Below, in pieces: positions 37,379-46,097 of a stretch of DNA of 64,000 nt. The stretch is from Shewanella intestini (GTDB lineage: Bacteria > Pseudomonadota > Gammaproteobacteria > Enterobacterales > Shewanellaceae). Under the pieces are notes generated by a model. That model was not told the DNA's origin and searched no databases. It worked only from the letters and a program-made list of their open reading frames with translations. Each line of letters opens with the position of its first letter. Positions within the stretch are counted from its first letter, which is position 1. The DNA lies in the NCBI RefSeq assembly GCF_018221465.1, contig NZ_JAAIKR010000004.1, forward strand, positions 62,001 to 126,000. Reading direction: 5' to 3'. Both the position numbers and the translations under genes were made by a program.

Positions 37379-38608
37379 ATGTCATTATCTACCCGCGTTT
37401 CAATCGTGGCACTTGCTTGTGCTTTCGCCTCTACCTCTGCTGCTAATGCCGCTGACTCTAGCTTATCAAACCCAAACATTAGTGCAGTGCTTGATGGTTA
37501 TTACCAAACAGGCGACCGTCCGATGTCTGTTCGAGAAGAAGGTTTTGGTTTAGGTGAAACTGAACTTGCCATTAGTGCCAATATTGACGATATGTTTTAT
37601 GGCAAATTCACCGCGATCATTGAAAGCCATGACGGTGAAACTGAATTCGAATTAGAAGAAGCATTTATTCAGACTTTGGCATTACCAGGTGGCTTGTCAG
37701 TACGTGCTGGTCGTTTTTTGTCTGATATTGGTTATTTGAATAATCAACATCCACATACGGATGCATTCTCAGACCGTCCTGCGGTATATCGTGCGTTTTT
37801 AGGTAACCATTACTTTGATGATGGTATTCGCTTAAGTTATGTTGCTCCAACGGATGTGTATTGGACCATGGGCGCTGAAGCGTTCAGTGGTGACAAAATG
37901 CGCGCGGCAGATGAACACGGTGAGCGTGAATTCGACAAAGTGGGAGTTTACAGTGCATTTACTAAAATAGGTGGCGACATTGGTCAGGAAAGTTCTTGGC
38001 AAGTCGGCTTAACCTATTTACGTAATGAAAACGGTAAAACTTTAGTTGAAGAACATGACGATCATGATGATCATGTTGATATGTTAGCCGACGATCATGA
38101 CCATGGTCATAGTCATAACGCCGCATTTACTGGTCAAAATACTTACGTGGCCGATTTTGTATTTAAGTGGGCTCCAAGTGGAAATTATAAATATCAACAC
38201 CTTACACTTTCTGGCGAGTATTTCCGCGTGACTGATATTTTAGGCGAAGCCCATGATGACCACGAACATGACCACGATGAAGTTGTCGCACATGAGGATC
38301 ATGGCAATGCGTTTGATGCTTACCATGAAGGTTGGTACTTGAGCACGGCATATCAGTTCTCACCAAGCTGGTCAGCAGGTTTACGTTATGGCCAAGTTGA
38401 TGTAAATGAAATCCATGGTGACCATGTTCATGGCCAACAGCTCAAAGAAACTGAACTTAGCTTGGCTTGGCATAGCAGTCATTTCTCAACAGTTCGCCTG
38501 CAATACACTAATCAGCAAGGTACTAACTTTGATGGTTTTGAAGATGACAACATCATTACATTGCAATATGTCATGACATTGGGAGCTCACGGTGCGCATC
38601 AATTCTAA
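37379..38608 (+). CDS. Outer-membrane beta-barrel with His-rich loops, probable metal porin
   Basis: 409 residues. Signal peptide 1-24 (ANA), then alternating aromatic/charged strands typical of a porin, with the C-terminal region ending in Phe. Two loops are packed with His and Asp: about 223-247 and 289-310, with a third His cluster near 344-352. Such loops commonly bind zinc. The gene overlaps the ZnuA-like gene by 17 bases, so the barrel and the binding protein are translated together, pointing to a joint outer- and inner-membrane uptake route. GGAGA seven bases before ATG 37379 fixes the start. Confidence 0.8.
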   Translation: MSLSTRVSIVALACAFASTSAANAADSSLSNPNISAVLDGYYQTGDRPMSVREEGFGLGETELAISANIDDMFYGKFTAIIESHDGETEFELEEAFIQTLALPGGLSVRAGRFLSDIGYLNNQHPHTDAFSDRPAVYRAFLGNHYFDDGIRLSYVAPTDVYWTMGAEAFSGDKMRAADEHGEREFDKVGVYSAFTKIGGDIGQESSWQVGLTYLRNENGKTLVEEHDDHDDHVDMLADDHDHGHSHNAAFTGQNTYVADFVFKWAPSGNYKYQHLTLSGEYFRVTDILGEAHDDHEHDHDEVVAHEDHGNAFDAYHEGWYLSTAYQFSPSWSAGLRYGQVDVNEIHGDHVHGQQLKETELSLAWHSSHFSTVRLQYTNQQGTNFDGFEDDNIITLQYVMTLGAHGAHQF

Positions 38609-39497
38609 ACTTAAAGCCATTGCCACAGTTGCTGTCATGGCTTTTTCTGCCAGTGCCAATGCGCAGTTAAATGTGTTTGCTTGTGAGCCTGAATATGCAG
38701 CGTTAACTAAAGAGTTAGCTCCTGATGCAAAAATATATTCAGCGACTACGGCAATGCAAGATCCGCATCAAGTGCAAGCAAGACCTAGCCTGATTGCGAA
38801 AATGCGCCAAGCTGATTTAGTTGTGTGTGCGGGCGCTGACCTAGAAATAGGTTGGCTACCAATGTTGCAGATGAAAGCGTCAAATGCCAATGTTCGTTCA
38901 ACCGACAAAGGCTTGTTTTACGCAGCTGAGCATACCATCACGCTGGATCAGCTAACTCAGGTTGACCGTTCAATGGGAGATGTACATGCCAAAGGTAATC
39001 CGCATTTACATTTTGATCCTTATCGAATCATCGACATAGCCAATGGTCTGACGGCTAAACTTAGTCAACTTGATGCTGATAACCGCCTGCAATATGAAGC
39101 GGCACTAGCAGACTTTACATCACGTTGGAAAGCGGCTATTCCTAAATGGGAGCAACAAGCACAAGGGTTGGCGGGTAAGAAAGTCATTGCTTACCATTCT
39201 AGCTTTCGGTACTTGTTTCACTGGTTAGGGATGGAACAAGTCGCTGACTTAGAGCCTAAACCTGGGTTAGCCCCCACCAGTTCACATTTAGCATCACTGC
39301 TTAAACGTGCTGAACAAGGCGATATTATGGCGGTGCTAATCACCTCATATCACAGTGACCGTGGTGCGAAATGGTTAGGCGAGCGCAGTGATTTACCGGT
39401 GATGAGGTTACCAATGTCAATTGGTGGCAACGACGCCAGCACTGACTTGTTTAGCCTTTATGACAGTGTGATTTCAATGTTACTTGAGGTGAAATAA
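38592..39497 (+). CDS. ZnuA-like metal ABC transporter substrate-binding protein
   Basis: 301 residues, signal peptide 1-24, cluster A-I/PF01297 fold. Predicted metal ligands are His59 (MQDPHQ), His138 (GNPHLHFDP), His202 (IAYHSSF) and an acidic residue near 281-285. It lacks the long His-rich loop of many zinc ZnuA proteins; the barrel next door has such loops instead. The start is the GTG at 38592, with GGGAG seven bases ahead, lying inside the end of the barrel gene. The permease starts three bases after its stop. Confidence 0.85.
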   Translation: MRINSKLKAIATVAVMAFSASANAQLNVFACEPEYAALTKELAPDAKIYSATTAMQDPHQVQARPSLIAKMRQADLVVCAGADLEIGWLPMLQMKASNANVRSTDKGLFYAAEHTITLDQLTQVDRSMGDVHAKGNPHLHFDPYRIIDIANGLTAKLSQLDADNRLQYEAALADFTSRWKAAIPKWEQQAQGLAGKKVIAYHSSFRYLFHWLGMEQVADLEPKPGLAPTSSHLASLLKRAEQGDIMAVLITSYHSDRGAKWLGERSDLPVMRLPMSIGGNDASTDLFSLYDSVISMLLEVK

Positions 39498-39500
39498 TCC

Positions 39501-40268
39501 ATGCTTGATACAGAGCTCTGGTCGATTTTGCTGCCTGCATTTGCAGCCGGATTATTAGTGCTCTCTACACATGTGGTTTTAGGTCAGCAAGTGTTGAAAC
39601 GGGGCATCATCTTTATTGATTTAGCCATCGCTCAAATTGCCGCTCTAGGGGCGATTGTTGCGCATATTCATCACGATATTGAAGCCATTGCTTATTCAAA
39701 CTTTTGGATGCCGGCCATTTTTGCCCTTGCAGGAGCAGGGGTGATTTCATGGTTGGCAAAACATTTTGAAAGCGAACTAGAAGCCTTTATCGGCTGCTTT
39801 TACGTATTAAGTGCAGTGGCGGCAATGCTAATGTTGGCCAATGACCCTCACGGTGGGGAATTGTTAACTCAGTTAATGAGTGGGCAAATACTGTGGGTTA
39901 GCTGGTCACAATTGGCTTTTCCAGCATTAATTTACGCGATGTTATTAGCGTTATTGATGTGGCGATCGCATGTGTTAAATGGGTCACTATTTTATTTTGT
40001 ATTTGCCATTGTGATTACTTTATCGGTTGAGTTAGTCGGGGTGTATTTGGTCTTTAGTACGTTAATATTACCTGCCTTAGCACTAAACCAATATAAAGGA
40101 CGAGGGCAATTAGCGTGGGCGTATTTGGTCGGTATTATCGGCTACTGTTCGGGCTTAATGTTATCGGCAAGTTTTGATTTACCAAGCGGGGCTGCCATTG
40201 TGGCAACCTTGGCAGTAACGGCATTACTTTGTCGGATTATCGTCAGTAAACAAGATAAATCGATATAA
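39501..40268 (+). CDS. ZnuB-like metal ABC transporter permease (ABC-3 family)
   Basis: 255 residues, about seven or eight membrane helices, with the ABC-3 features LKRGIIFIDLAIAQIAALGAIVA near the N-terminus and VELVGVYLVFSTLILPALAL. It starts three bases after the binding-protein stop, with GAGGTG inside that gene. No ATP-binding subunit gene (ZnuC type) is present on either side: the cassette starts with a small exported protein and is followed by plsC. The ATPase must come from elsewhere in the genome if this transporter works. Confidence 0.88.
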   Translation: MLDTELWSILLPAFAAGLLVLSTHVVLGQQVLKRGIIFIDLAIAQIAALGAIVAHIHHDIEAIAYSNFWMPAIFALAGAGVISWLAKHFESELEAFIGCFYVLSAVAAMLMLANDPHGGELLTQLMSGQILWVSWSQLAFPALIYAMLLALLMWRSHVLNGSLFYFVFAIVITLSVELVGVYLVFSTLILPALALNQYKGRGQLAWAYLVGIIGYCSGLMLSASFDLPSGAAIVATLAVTALLCRIIVSKQDKSI

Positions 40269-40390
40269 AAAATGTAGCTTAATGGATAAGGATCACCATT
40301 AGGCTATCTCAGCGTACAGTTGTAAACAAAATATTGAGTCACGCACTGACCATGGTTATACTGTCGCCAATTCTATTGCAGGAGTATGTT

Positions 40391-41143
40391 GTGCTGCTAA
40401 TTATACGTTCTATGATCCTTGGGCTTTTACTCGTTCTCGCGTTTGTTTTCTCAATGATCTTATGTCTTATTCGTCCGATGCATCGTGATAACGTTCATGT
40501 TATTGCGGGGTTATTTGCCGCAGCAGCACCGGTACTGGGAATAAAAGTCATTAAGCGTCAAGCGCCTCAAGCGCCCCAAGTGAGTGCGCAGTCCGAGCCT
40601 AATATCTACTTAGCCAATCATCAAAATAACTTTGACTTGTTTACTCACACTTCAATGGTGCCTGAGTCTACTGTGAGTATGGGTAAGAAAAGTCTCGCTT
40701 GGATGCCATTTTTTGGGCAAATATATTGGTTGTCCGGTAATATTTTAATTGACCGAAAAAACCGCCATAGTGCCTTTGAAACCATGGCAAAAACCGTAAA
40801 GAAAATGCAAGATAAGCTGTTGTCGGTGTGGATTTTTCCTGAAGGCACACGCTCTCGCGGCCGGGGGTTGTTACCGTTTAAAGTGGGTGCATTTCATACC
40901 GCGATTGCCGCGCAAGCGCCAATCATTCCGGTGATTGCGTCTTGTCAAAATCATATCAAAATGAATCGCTGGAATAACGGTGTCGTGATTGTAGAAATGA
41001 TGCCACCAATTTTAACCCAAGGGTTAGAAAAAACTGACGTAAAAGACTTATGTAAACAAGTACACGACACCATGTCGATACGCTTAACTCAGCTTAATGA
41101 AGAAGCACAAGGCATGATGGCCGCAACTAACAAAGCGGCTTAA
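40391..41143 (+). CDS. plsC: 1-acyl-sn-glycerol-3-phosphate acyltransferase
   Basis: Makes phosphatidic acid from lysophosphatidic acid at the inner membrane. Starting at GTG 40391 (AGGAG six bases before) the 250 residues begin MLLIIRS, matching the E. coli MLYIFR start; in-frame ATGs at 40334 and 40352 have no ribosome site. The catalytic HX4D is His77-Asp82 in NHQNNFD, followed by SMGKKSLAWMPFFGQIYWLSG and WIFPEGTRSRGRGLLPFKVGAF. One N-terminal membrane helix. It is monocistronic or read from the metal cassette. Confidence 0.95.
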   Translation: MLLIIRSMILGLLLVLAFVFSMILCLIRPMHRDNVHVIAGLFAAAAPVLGIKVIKRQAPQAPQVSAQSEPNIYLANHQNNFDLFTHTSMVPESTVSMGKKSLAWMPFFGQIYWLSGNILIDRKNRHSAFETMAKTVKKMQDKLLSVWIFPEGTRSRGRGLLPFKVGAFHTAIAAQAPIIPVIASCQNHIKMNRWNNGVVIVEMMPPILTQGLEKTDVKDLCKQVHDTMSIRLTQLNEEAQGMMAATNKAA

Positions 41144-41240
41144 TATTTTTTGTGGCAGAGTTTTAATCTGTGCTCACAAAGGGGTTGAGTTAAGGTATAA
41201 TCGCCACTCAATTTGCACCACATCATAACGGAGTCTTTTC

Positions 41241-41624
41241 ATGTCCATCGAACGTCAATTACAAGAGCAGCTAGCGGAAAACCGCGATATTGTTGAAGCG
41301 CTACTTGATGATGGCTCTGAGCCCGATGCTGAATATACAATTGAACATCACTTTTCTTCAATCAACTTTGACCGTCTTGAAAAAGCTGCGGTTGATGCGT
41401 TTAAGTTAGGCTATGAAGTTAATGATGCTGAGGAAATGGAATTAGAAGATGGCTCGACCATTTTCTGTTTCGATGCCATTGCTCAACATCAGTTAACGCT
41501 TGAGTTACTTGATAAAGCTGCTGAGCAACTACTGCAACTTGCGGTTAAGCAAAAAGTGGATTATGACGGTTGGGGAACTTACTTTATCGGTGATGAAGAA
41601 CCTGATACTGAAGAAGCGGTATAG
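41241..41624 (+). CDS. rraB: Regulator of ribonuclease E activity RraB
   Basis: 127-residue acidic protein that binds and inhibits RNase E and alters the degradosome. Family landmarks: [41 protein letters not shown], and [10 protein letters not shown] near the C-terminus. GGAG eight bases before the ATG. Closed by a long shared terminator. Confidence 0.93.
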   Translation: MSIERQLQEQLAENRDIVEALLDDGSEPDAEYTIEHHFSSINFDRLEKAAVDAFKLGYEVNDAEEMELEDGSTIFCFDAIAQHQLTLELLDKAAEQLLQLAVKQKVDYDGWGTYFIGDEEPDTEEAV

Positions 41625-41702
41625 CGGATTGGCTAAGCGCAAGTTAACTCAGCGGTGCTAGCACAATAGGCTATCGGTAAAGCCATTTAGTTGATTTGTC
41701 AC

Positions 41703-41743
41703 CGCCCATAAAAAAACGCCTTTTAGGCGTTTTTTTATGGGCG
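41703..41743. terminator. Bidirectional terminator shared by rraB and the GGDEF gene
   Basis: Two 18-base arms (41703-41720 and 41726-41743) are perfectly complementary, with loop TTTTA. A7 and T7 tracts inside the arms allow termination in both directions. Confidence 0.95.
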
Positions 41744-41759
41744 AAATACAATACGATGC

Positions 41760-42737
41760 TTAGGCTTCTGTGCTGTCTGTTATTTGATAAATCCTGCTAC
41801 AATTACGCCCGTGTTGCTTGGCGTAATATAAGGCTTTATCTGCGCCAGATAACCATTGTGAACTCGTTTGAGTATCGGCTTTAATGTCGTTAATACCTAA
41901 GCTGATAGTGACCGATATTTTGCGGTTATCAAAAATGGTTTCTGTGGCTTCGATTTTTTTTCTGAGTCGCTCGGTAAAAAATAATGCTTCTTCAGCTGTT
42001 GTTTTAGCCAACACAATGGCAAATTCTTCCCCACCATAACGTCCCGCACAATCTGTTTCTCTTAATGATTGATTTAAAATATAAGCAATGTTTTGAATGA
42101 CTTTATCGCCTGCGGGATGACCGTATTTATCATTAATTTTTTTAAAATGGTCGATGTCGAGCATAATAAGCGTTGCTGGGTCTTGATAGCGGATATAACG
42201 CTCAAATTCACGTTCCATACAATGCTGCCAATGGCGACGATTATGCAACTGAGTTAAGCAGTCGGTTTGACTTAAAGATTCAAGTTGATCATTGGCTGAC
42301 TTTAATTGCAGCTTATTGGACGCAACATCGGTCACATCATAAACAATAATACTAATATGGGTGATTTTACCGGTCAGTGAGGCAAGCGGTAATAAGGTAA
42401 TGTTTTGATACATTACATCCGCGCGGCCAGTGATGGGGCGATAGTTCTTAAATTTGAATACGTAAGGACGTTGTTCCCAGCTAATAAAAGTACGGTTTTT
42501 TAATAAGAAAACCGATTCCATTTTTTGCTTGAGCCACTTTTCAGGTAGTTCAGGAAACTTTTCAAATAGATTACTGCCTTTAATGGAATTGGGCGATACG
42601 CCGCTGTGGTTTTCCATAAAACCATTCCATAGTTGAATATTGTATTCACTATCTAGCACCACTAAGCCAACTTCGATGGTTTGTACCATATCAATTAGCC
42701 AGTGTAGTTCGTTCATCGCACTGCGATCGTTTGACAT
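41760..42737 (-). CDS. PAS-GGDEF diguanylate cyclase
   Basis: 325 residues, cytosolic: an N-terminal PAS domain (about 15-140, VGLVVLDSEYNIQLWNGF) and a GGDEF domain (about 150-320). The active loop is GGEEF at 235-239, and the inhibitory I-site RETD at 226-229 sits five residues before it, so product inhibition by c-di-GMP is expected. It follows the REC-CheC gene by 14 bases in the same direction, so the two are one operon and probably one signalling pathway. Confidence 0.92.
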   Translation of the reverse strand: MSNDRSAMNELHWLIDMVQTIEVGLVVLDSEYNIQLWNGFMENHSGVSPNSIKGSNLFEKFPELPEKWLKQKMESVFLLKNRTFISWEQRPYVFKFKNYRPITGRADVMYQNITLLPLASLTGKITHISIIVYDVTDVASNKLQLKSANDQLESLSQTDCLTQLHNRRHWQHCMEREFERYIRYQDPATLIMLDIDHFKKINDKYGHPAGDKVIQNIAYILNQSLRETDCAGRYGGEEFAIVLAKTTAEEALFFTERLRKKIEATETIFDNRKISVTISLGINDIKADTQTSSQWLSGADKALYYAKQHGRNCSRIYQITDSTEA

Positions 42738-42751
42738 ATATAACCCCAGTG

Positions 42752-43747
42752 TTAGTCGAGTAAATAGCCCAGCTTGAAATCAAGCGTAGGGATAGAATCT
42801 TCAGTGAAAAGCAGTAATAGATCGCACTGGATATTATAATCTTCAATGCGATAGTTTATTTCCATCGCAAGGGTGCGATGCCACTTATCAGAATTGTCAT
42901 GAATGAGTTCATTCACCGTGCAATGACGACCAAGCACGACTGGGTGAGCTTGGCTAAACTTCATGTCTAGTTGCTCAGAAATGCCATTTAAGAAGGCCCC
43001 GATAAGCACATTACCCGTATCAATCATAACTTCAATTTCAGTGTTTTGGCTGTCAGGATTGGTCATCCCCATTAGCTTTGCCATGTCTTCAAAGCTGGAG
43101 TCATGAAATAGCAGTAATGCTTCTCCAGCAACACCTGCACCAATAAACCCTTGGCATAGGGCTGACACGGTAGGGCTTTGTTCGGTGGCTTTAAGTGCCA
43201 TGGTAAGTTCACTCACCTCTAGCACGTTAACATTCGGGATAGGCAATACCACAAACACATCAAGCAACTTAGCTAATAAATCCGCCGCGCGCCCCATAGC
43301 GATATTAGCAATTTCTTGACAAGCATCGCGCATATCAACTTTGACCATAGGCTCAGATTCAGTGAGCTGACCTTGGGTGAGGGTTAAGATGCCGTATTCT
43401 TGTAAAATATGGCTGATGGCATCTGCACTGACAGGTTTTTGAATAAAGTCTAATGCCCCAAGTGCTTTAACACGCTCATGGGCCTTAATTTGAATGTCGC
43501 CTGAGACGACAATGATCAGTGCAGGCAGATCTTCTTGTTGCACGGTTTGTAAGACTTCATATCCGTCCATTATGGGCATATTAAGGTCAAGAAATACAAT
43601 TTCACCTTTTCCGGAACGAATAACATCTAAACCTTCAGCGCCATTTTTAGCGAAGGTAATTTCTACATCCCATTCCTTGGGTAATGTTCGAGCCATTTGT
43701 TTGCGTGCTAATGCTGAATCATCACAAATGAGTACTGGGATTGTCAT
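42752..43747 (-). CDS. Response regulator with a CheC-type phosphatase domain
   Basis: 331 residues. REC domain 1-120: Asp9/Asp10, phospho-acceptor Asp54 (FLDLNMPIMDG), Lys104 (IQKPV). CheC/CheX-like domain 135-331 with the catalytic pattern D-x3-E-x2-N at Asp141, Glu145, Asn148, and a second, degenerate copy near 240-252 (EVMIDTGNVLIG). It could dephosphorylate CheY-like proteins, perhaps itself. The downstream cyclase gene is 14 bases away. AAGGA precedes the ATG. Confidence 0.9.
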   Translation of the reverse strand: MTIPVLICDDSALARKQMARTLPKEWDVEITFAKNGAEGLDVIRSGKGEIVFLDLNMPIMDGYEVLQTVQQEDLPALIIVVSGDIQIKAHERVKALGALDFIQKPVSADAISHILQEYGILTLTQGQLTESEPMVKVDMRDACQEIANIAMGRAADLLAKLLDVFVVLPIPNVNVLEVSELTMALKATEQSPTVSALCQGFIGAGVAGEALLLFHDSSFEDMAKLMGMTNPDSQNTEIEVMIDTGNVLIGAFLNGISEQLDMKFSQAHPVVLGRHCTVNELIHDNSDKWHRTLAMEINYRIEDYNIQCDLLLLFTEDSIPTLDFKLGYLLD

Positions 43748-44024
43748 GTCGACTGAATTTCCTTGTCATCCGCTATCGTTAAGAGATGCTTGCACATCAT
43801 CAGCACGGATGTATATATAAAAGTAAAACCAACAGTTGCTCTATTATACTGCCCATAATGGAAGCATTTGTTTAGTTTTGGTTTATTTTGAGCATCAGCT
43901 CAAAGGAATGGTTGAAAATAAATTGCTTAATGTATCACGTAACATGGCGTTAGTATTTTGACTAATAACAATATTTTGTCATGTTAATACTATTCGCTAG
44001 ATCTTCCTAATGTGTTAACCTAAA

Positions 44025-44041
44025 AACTGGACTGACCAGTA
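44025..44041 (+). promoter_or_regulatory. FadR-like operator in front of the crotonase gene
   Basis: AACTGGACTGACCAGTA is a near-perfect 17-bp palindrome with the TGG-N5-CCA core and flanks of FadR sites. It ends 12 bases before the start codon, next to the ribosome site, where a repressor would block expression. The 43748-44024 stretch before it has no gene. Confidence 0.55.
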
Positions 44042-44053
44042 AAGGAATATTTC

Positions 44054-44860
44054 ATGGAAAGCGATCTCGTCACCGTTGCAATCGAAAATGGCATTGCATC
44101 CGTTAAACTTAATCGGCCAGATAAAATTAATGCGCTTGATTATGCCATGTTTAAAGCCATAGATAATACAATTAAATCCTTGGCAAAACAGCGTGATATT
44201 GCCGTGATCATTTTGTCAGGTAGTCACGGTAACTTCAGCTCAGGTTTAGATGTTAAAGGGATTTCAAGCTCGCCTTCTGGCATCATCAAATTACTCTTTA
44301 AGTGGCTTCCCGGTAATGCCAATCTTGCACAGCGGGTTTCGTTGGGTTGGCAACGTTTGCCTATCCCTGTGATTGCTGTCATTGAAGGTTGTTGTTATGG
44401 CGGTGGCACACAAGTGGCGTTGGGTGCTGATTTTCGAATTGCTGCTCCTGATGCCAAAATGTCAATTATGGAAGCGCGTTGGGGCTTATTACCTGATATG
44501 GCTGGACTTGCCGGTTTACGCCAAATTATGCCTAAGGATCAAGCCATGCGTTTGAGTTTGCTCGCCGAGGTCATTGATGCCCCTAAAGCGAAAACGCTAG
44601 GTTTGGTTACTGAAGTTGTTGATGACCCACACGCTTACGCGTTAGATTTTGCCCTGCAAATTGCTAATACTTCACCTGATGCAAATGCCGCGATTAAACT
44701 CAGTATTAATTACAGTTGGAGTGGCTCTATCAGGCGACTATTAAGTCGTGAGTCATTGAGTCAGGTGAAAATTCTATTGGGTAAAAACTGGAAGATTGCT
44801 GCGACAAGACAAACGAAAAATCCGCAAAAACCGTATCAATCTAGACAGTCTGGTTGGTAA
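44054..44860 (+). CDS. Crotonase / enoyl-CoA hydratase-isomerase family protein
   Basis: 268 residues. Crotonase features: VKLNRPDKINALDYAMF, the oxyanion-hole strands SGSHGNFSSGLDVKG and IEGCCYGGGTQVALGADFRIA, and MSIMEARWGLLPDMAG with an acidic residue at the position of a catalytic Glu/Asp. Related proteins process unsaturated fatty acyl-CoA. AAAGGA precedes the ATG, and a FadR-like operator suggests control by fatty acids. Single gene. Confidence 0.88.
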   Translation: MESDLVTVAIENGIASVKLNRPDKINALDYAMFKAIDNTIKSLAKQRDIAVIILSGSHGNFSSGLDVKGISSSPSGIIKLLFKWLPGNANLAQRVSLGWQRLPIPVIAVIEGCCYGGGTQVALGADFRIAAPDAKMSIMEARWGLLPDMAGLAGLRQIMPKDQAMRLSLLAEVIDAPKAKTLGLVTEVVDDPHAYALDFALQIANTSPDANAAIKLSINYSWSGSIRRLLSRESLSQVKILLGKNWKIAATRQTKNPQKPYQSRQSGW

Positions 44861-44907
44861 TAGGGCCACAGATATAATCCCACTAAATAGTGTTTATTAT
44901 CAATGTT

Positions 44908-44950
44908 CTGCCTCAAAATGAGTAAGTGATTACAACAGCGATTGAGGCAG
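44908..44950 (+). terminator. Probable terminator after the crotonase gene
   Basis: CTGCCTCAA paired with TTGAGGCAG across a 25-base loop, followed by TTATTTTT. The large loop lowers confidence. Confidence 0.55.
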
Positions 44951-44956
44951 TTATTT

Positions 44957-45964
44957 TTAATATTGAGGTGTTCGTCTTGCAAAACCTTTAATGTACTCTA
45001 GCGCTTCTTGCCAACCCGCTTCTGAATTAAGGTTTAGAGTCAGTGGATATTGCACATAATAACGGATGGGTTTGATGTTATTTTTGGCAAATCGGTTAGG
45101 CGCTTGAGCAACCGACACTGGGTGTCCATCTGGTGACTGTAAATCTAAAATAGGTATATTGAGTGCTTGCAGTTGGGTGGCAAGAGTTAAAATCTTTTCT
45201 CCTTTTGCCATTTCTTGATCAAACTCCCGATACGGATTAATCAAAATTAAGGTATCTGGCTTAGGAATTTTTTCTTCATATAACAATTGGGTAATGATCG
45301 CCGCGCTGTCATCAATCGCAATCATAAGACGCTTACCTGGATAGGCTTGGCCAACTTCGGTTAATGCATTAATGGTGTCATTAAGTTGTTTGTGCTGAAA
45401 GTTGCGTTGTTGCAATAATTGGTCACTTTGAAACTTAGGTGTTGGCTTTGAGGTATTAAGCGCTAATTGTTTCTCGCCGGCTTTGCTCACCGCTTCTGGT
45501 GACGTGGAGTAATTAGGGTAATACAAGCCTACCGTTGGGGTGACACTGATTGTTGCCCAGCCTAATGGGTTTAAATGAGTGCGTAAAAAATGGGTTATGC
45601 CAGGAGGGTTTGCATTGGCTTTTTTGCTAGATGGGCCAATGATTATGGCTGCGCCAAAATGCATTTTACCAAGCCAAGGGCGTACTAATACGGTGGACGG
45701 TTTACCGTCAATGGTGATGTGCTTGATTTCATTTGCAGGTATTTGGTCATACGCCGAAGAAGCAAAGGTATTGGTAGAAAAAACTAACGCACCGATTAAG
45801 GTGATTATTTGCCTAAAGTCTATGTGGTTTGAGCGTATTGGATTAACGCAACATTGAGCCACTTTAAACTGATTATGTTTGAGCGGTTTAACGCGTAATT
45901 TAGCCGAGTAGTGTTGGGCCAATGCTAACAGCGTGGTTTTAGCGTGAATCATCATAAAAGTCAT
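44957..45964 (-). CDS. Exported DUF3530 alpha/beta-hydrolase-like protein
   Basis: The conserved part (from about Asp-Gln-Ile-Pro onward) reads like DUF3530: FGAAIIIGPSSKK, THFLRTHLNPLGWATISVTP, LMIAIDDSAAII and ILDLQSPDGHPV. A signal peptide core (IITLIGALVFSTNTFAS) lies 75 residues into the frame given here. The true start is unclear: ATG 45964 gives a long n-region, while a GTG at 45862 would give a normal 16-residue n-region. The frame is open to 46084, but that would overlap the rapA terminator. Exported; activity unknown. Confidence 0.65.
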   Translation of the reverse strand: MTFMMIHAKTTLLALAQHYSAKLRVKPLKHNQFKVAQCCVNPIRSNHIDFRQIITLIGALVFSTNTFASSAYDQIPANEIKHITIDGKPSTVLVRPWLGKMHFGAAIIIGPSSKKANANPPGITHFLRTHLNPLGWATISVTPTVGLYYPNYSTSPEAVSKAGEKQLALNTSKPTPKFQSDQLLQQRNFQHKQLNDTINALTEVGQAYPGKRLMIAIDDSAAIITQLLYEEKIPKPDTLILINPYREFDQEMAKGEKILTLATQLQALNIPILDLQSPDGHPVSVAQAPNRFAKNNIKPIRYYVQYPLTLNLNSEAGWQEALEYIKGFARRTPQY

Positions 45965-46039
45965 ATTTAAGCGCAAAAAGAGCCTCGGGCAGATGAATGG
46001 CAGTAGCTGTAGTTTAATCTTTTTTTGCTTAAAAGTAAT

Positions 46040-46063
46040 AATGCCCAGCATAAGCTGGGCATT
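46040..46063 (-). terminator. Terminator of rapA
   Basis: Perfect 10-bp stem AATGCCCAGC with GCTGGGCATT, followed on the minus strand by ATTACTTTT; 34 bases past the rapA stop. Confidence 0.85.
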
Positions 46064-46097
46064 AAATTTACGCATTAACACCAACAGTTAAATAAAC

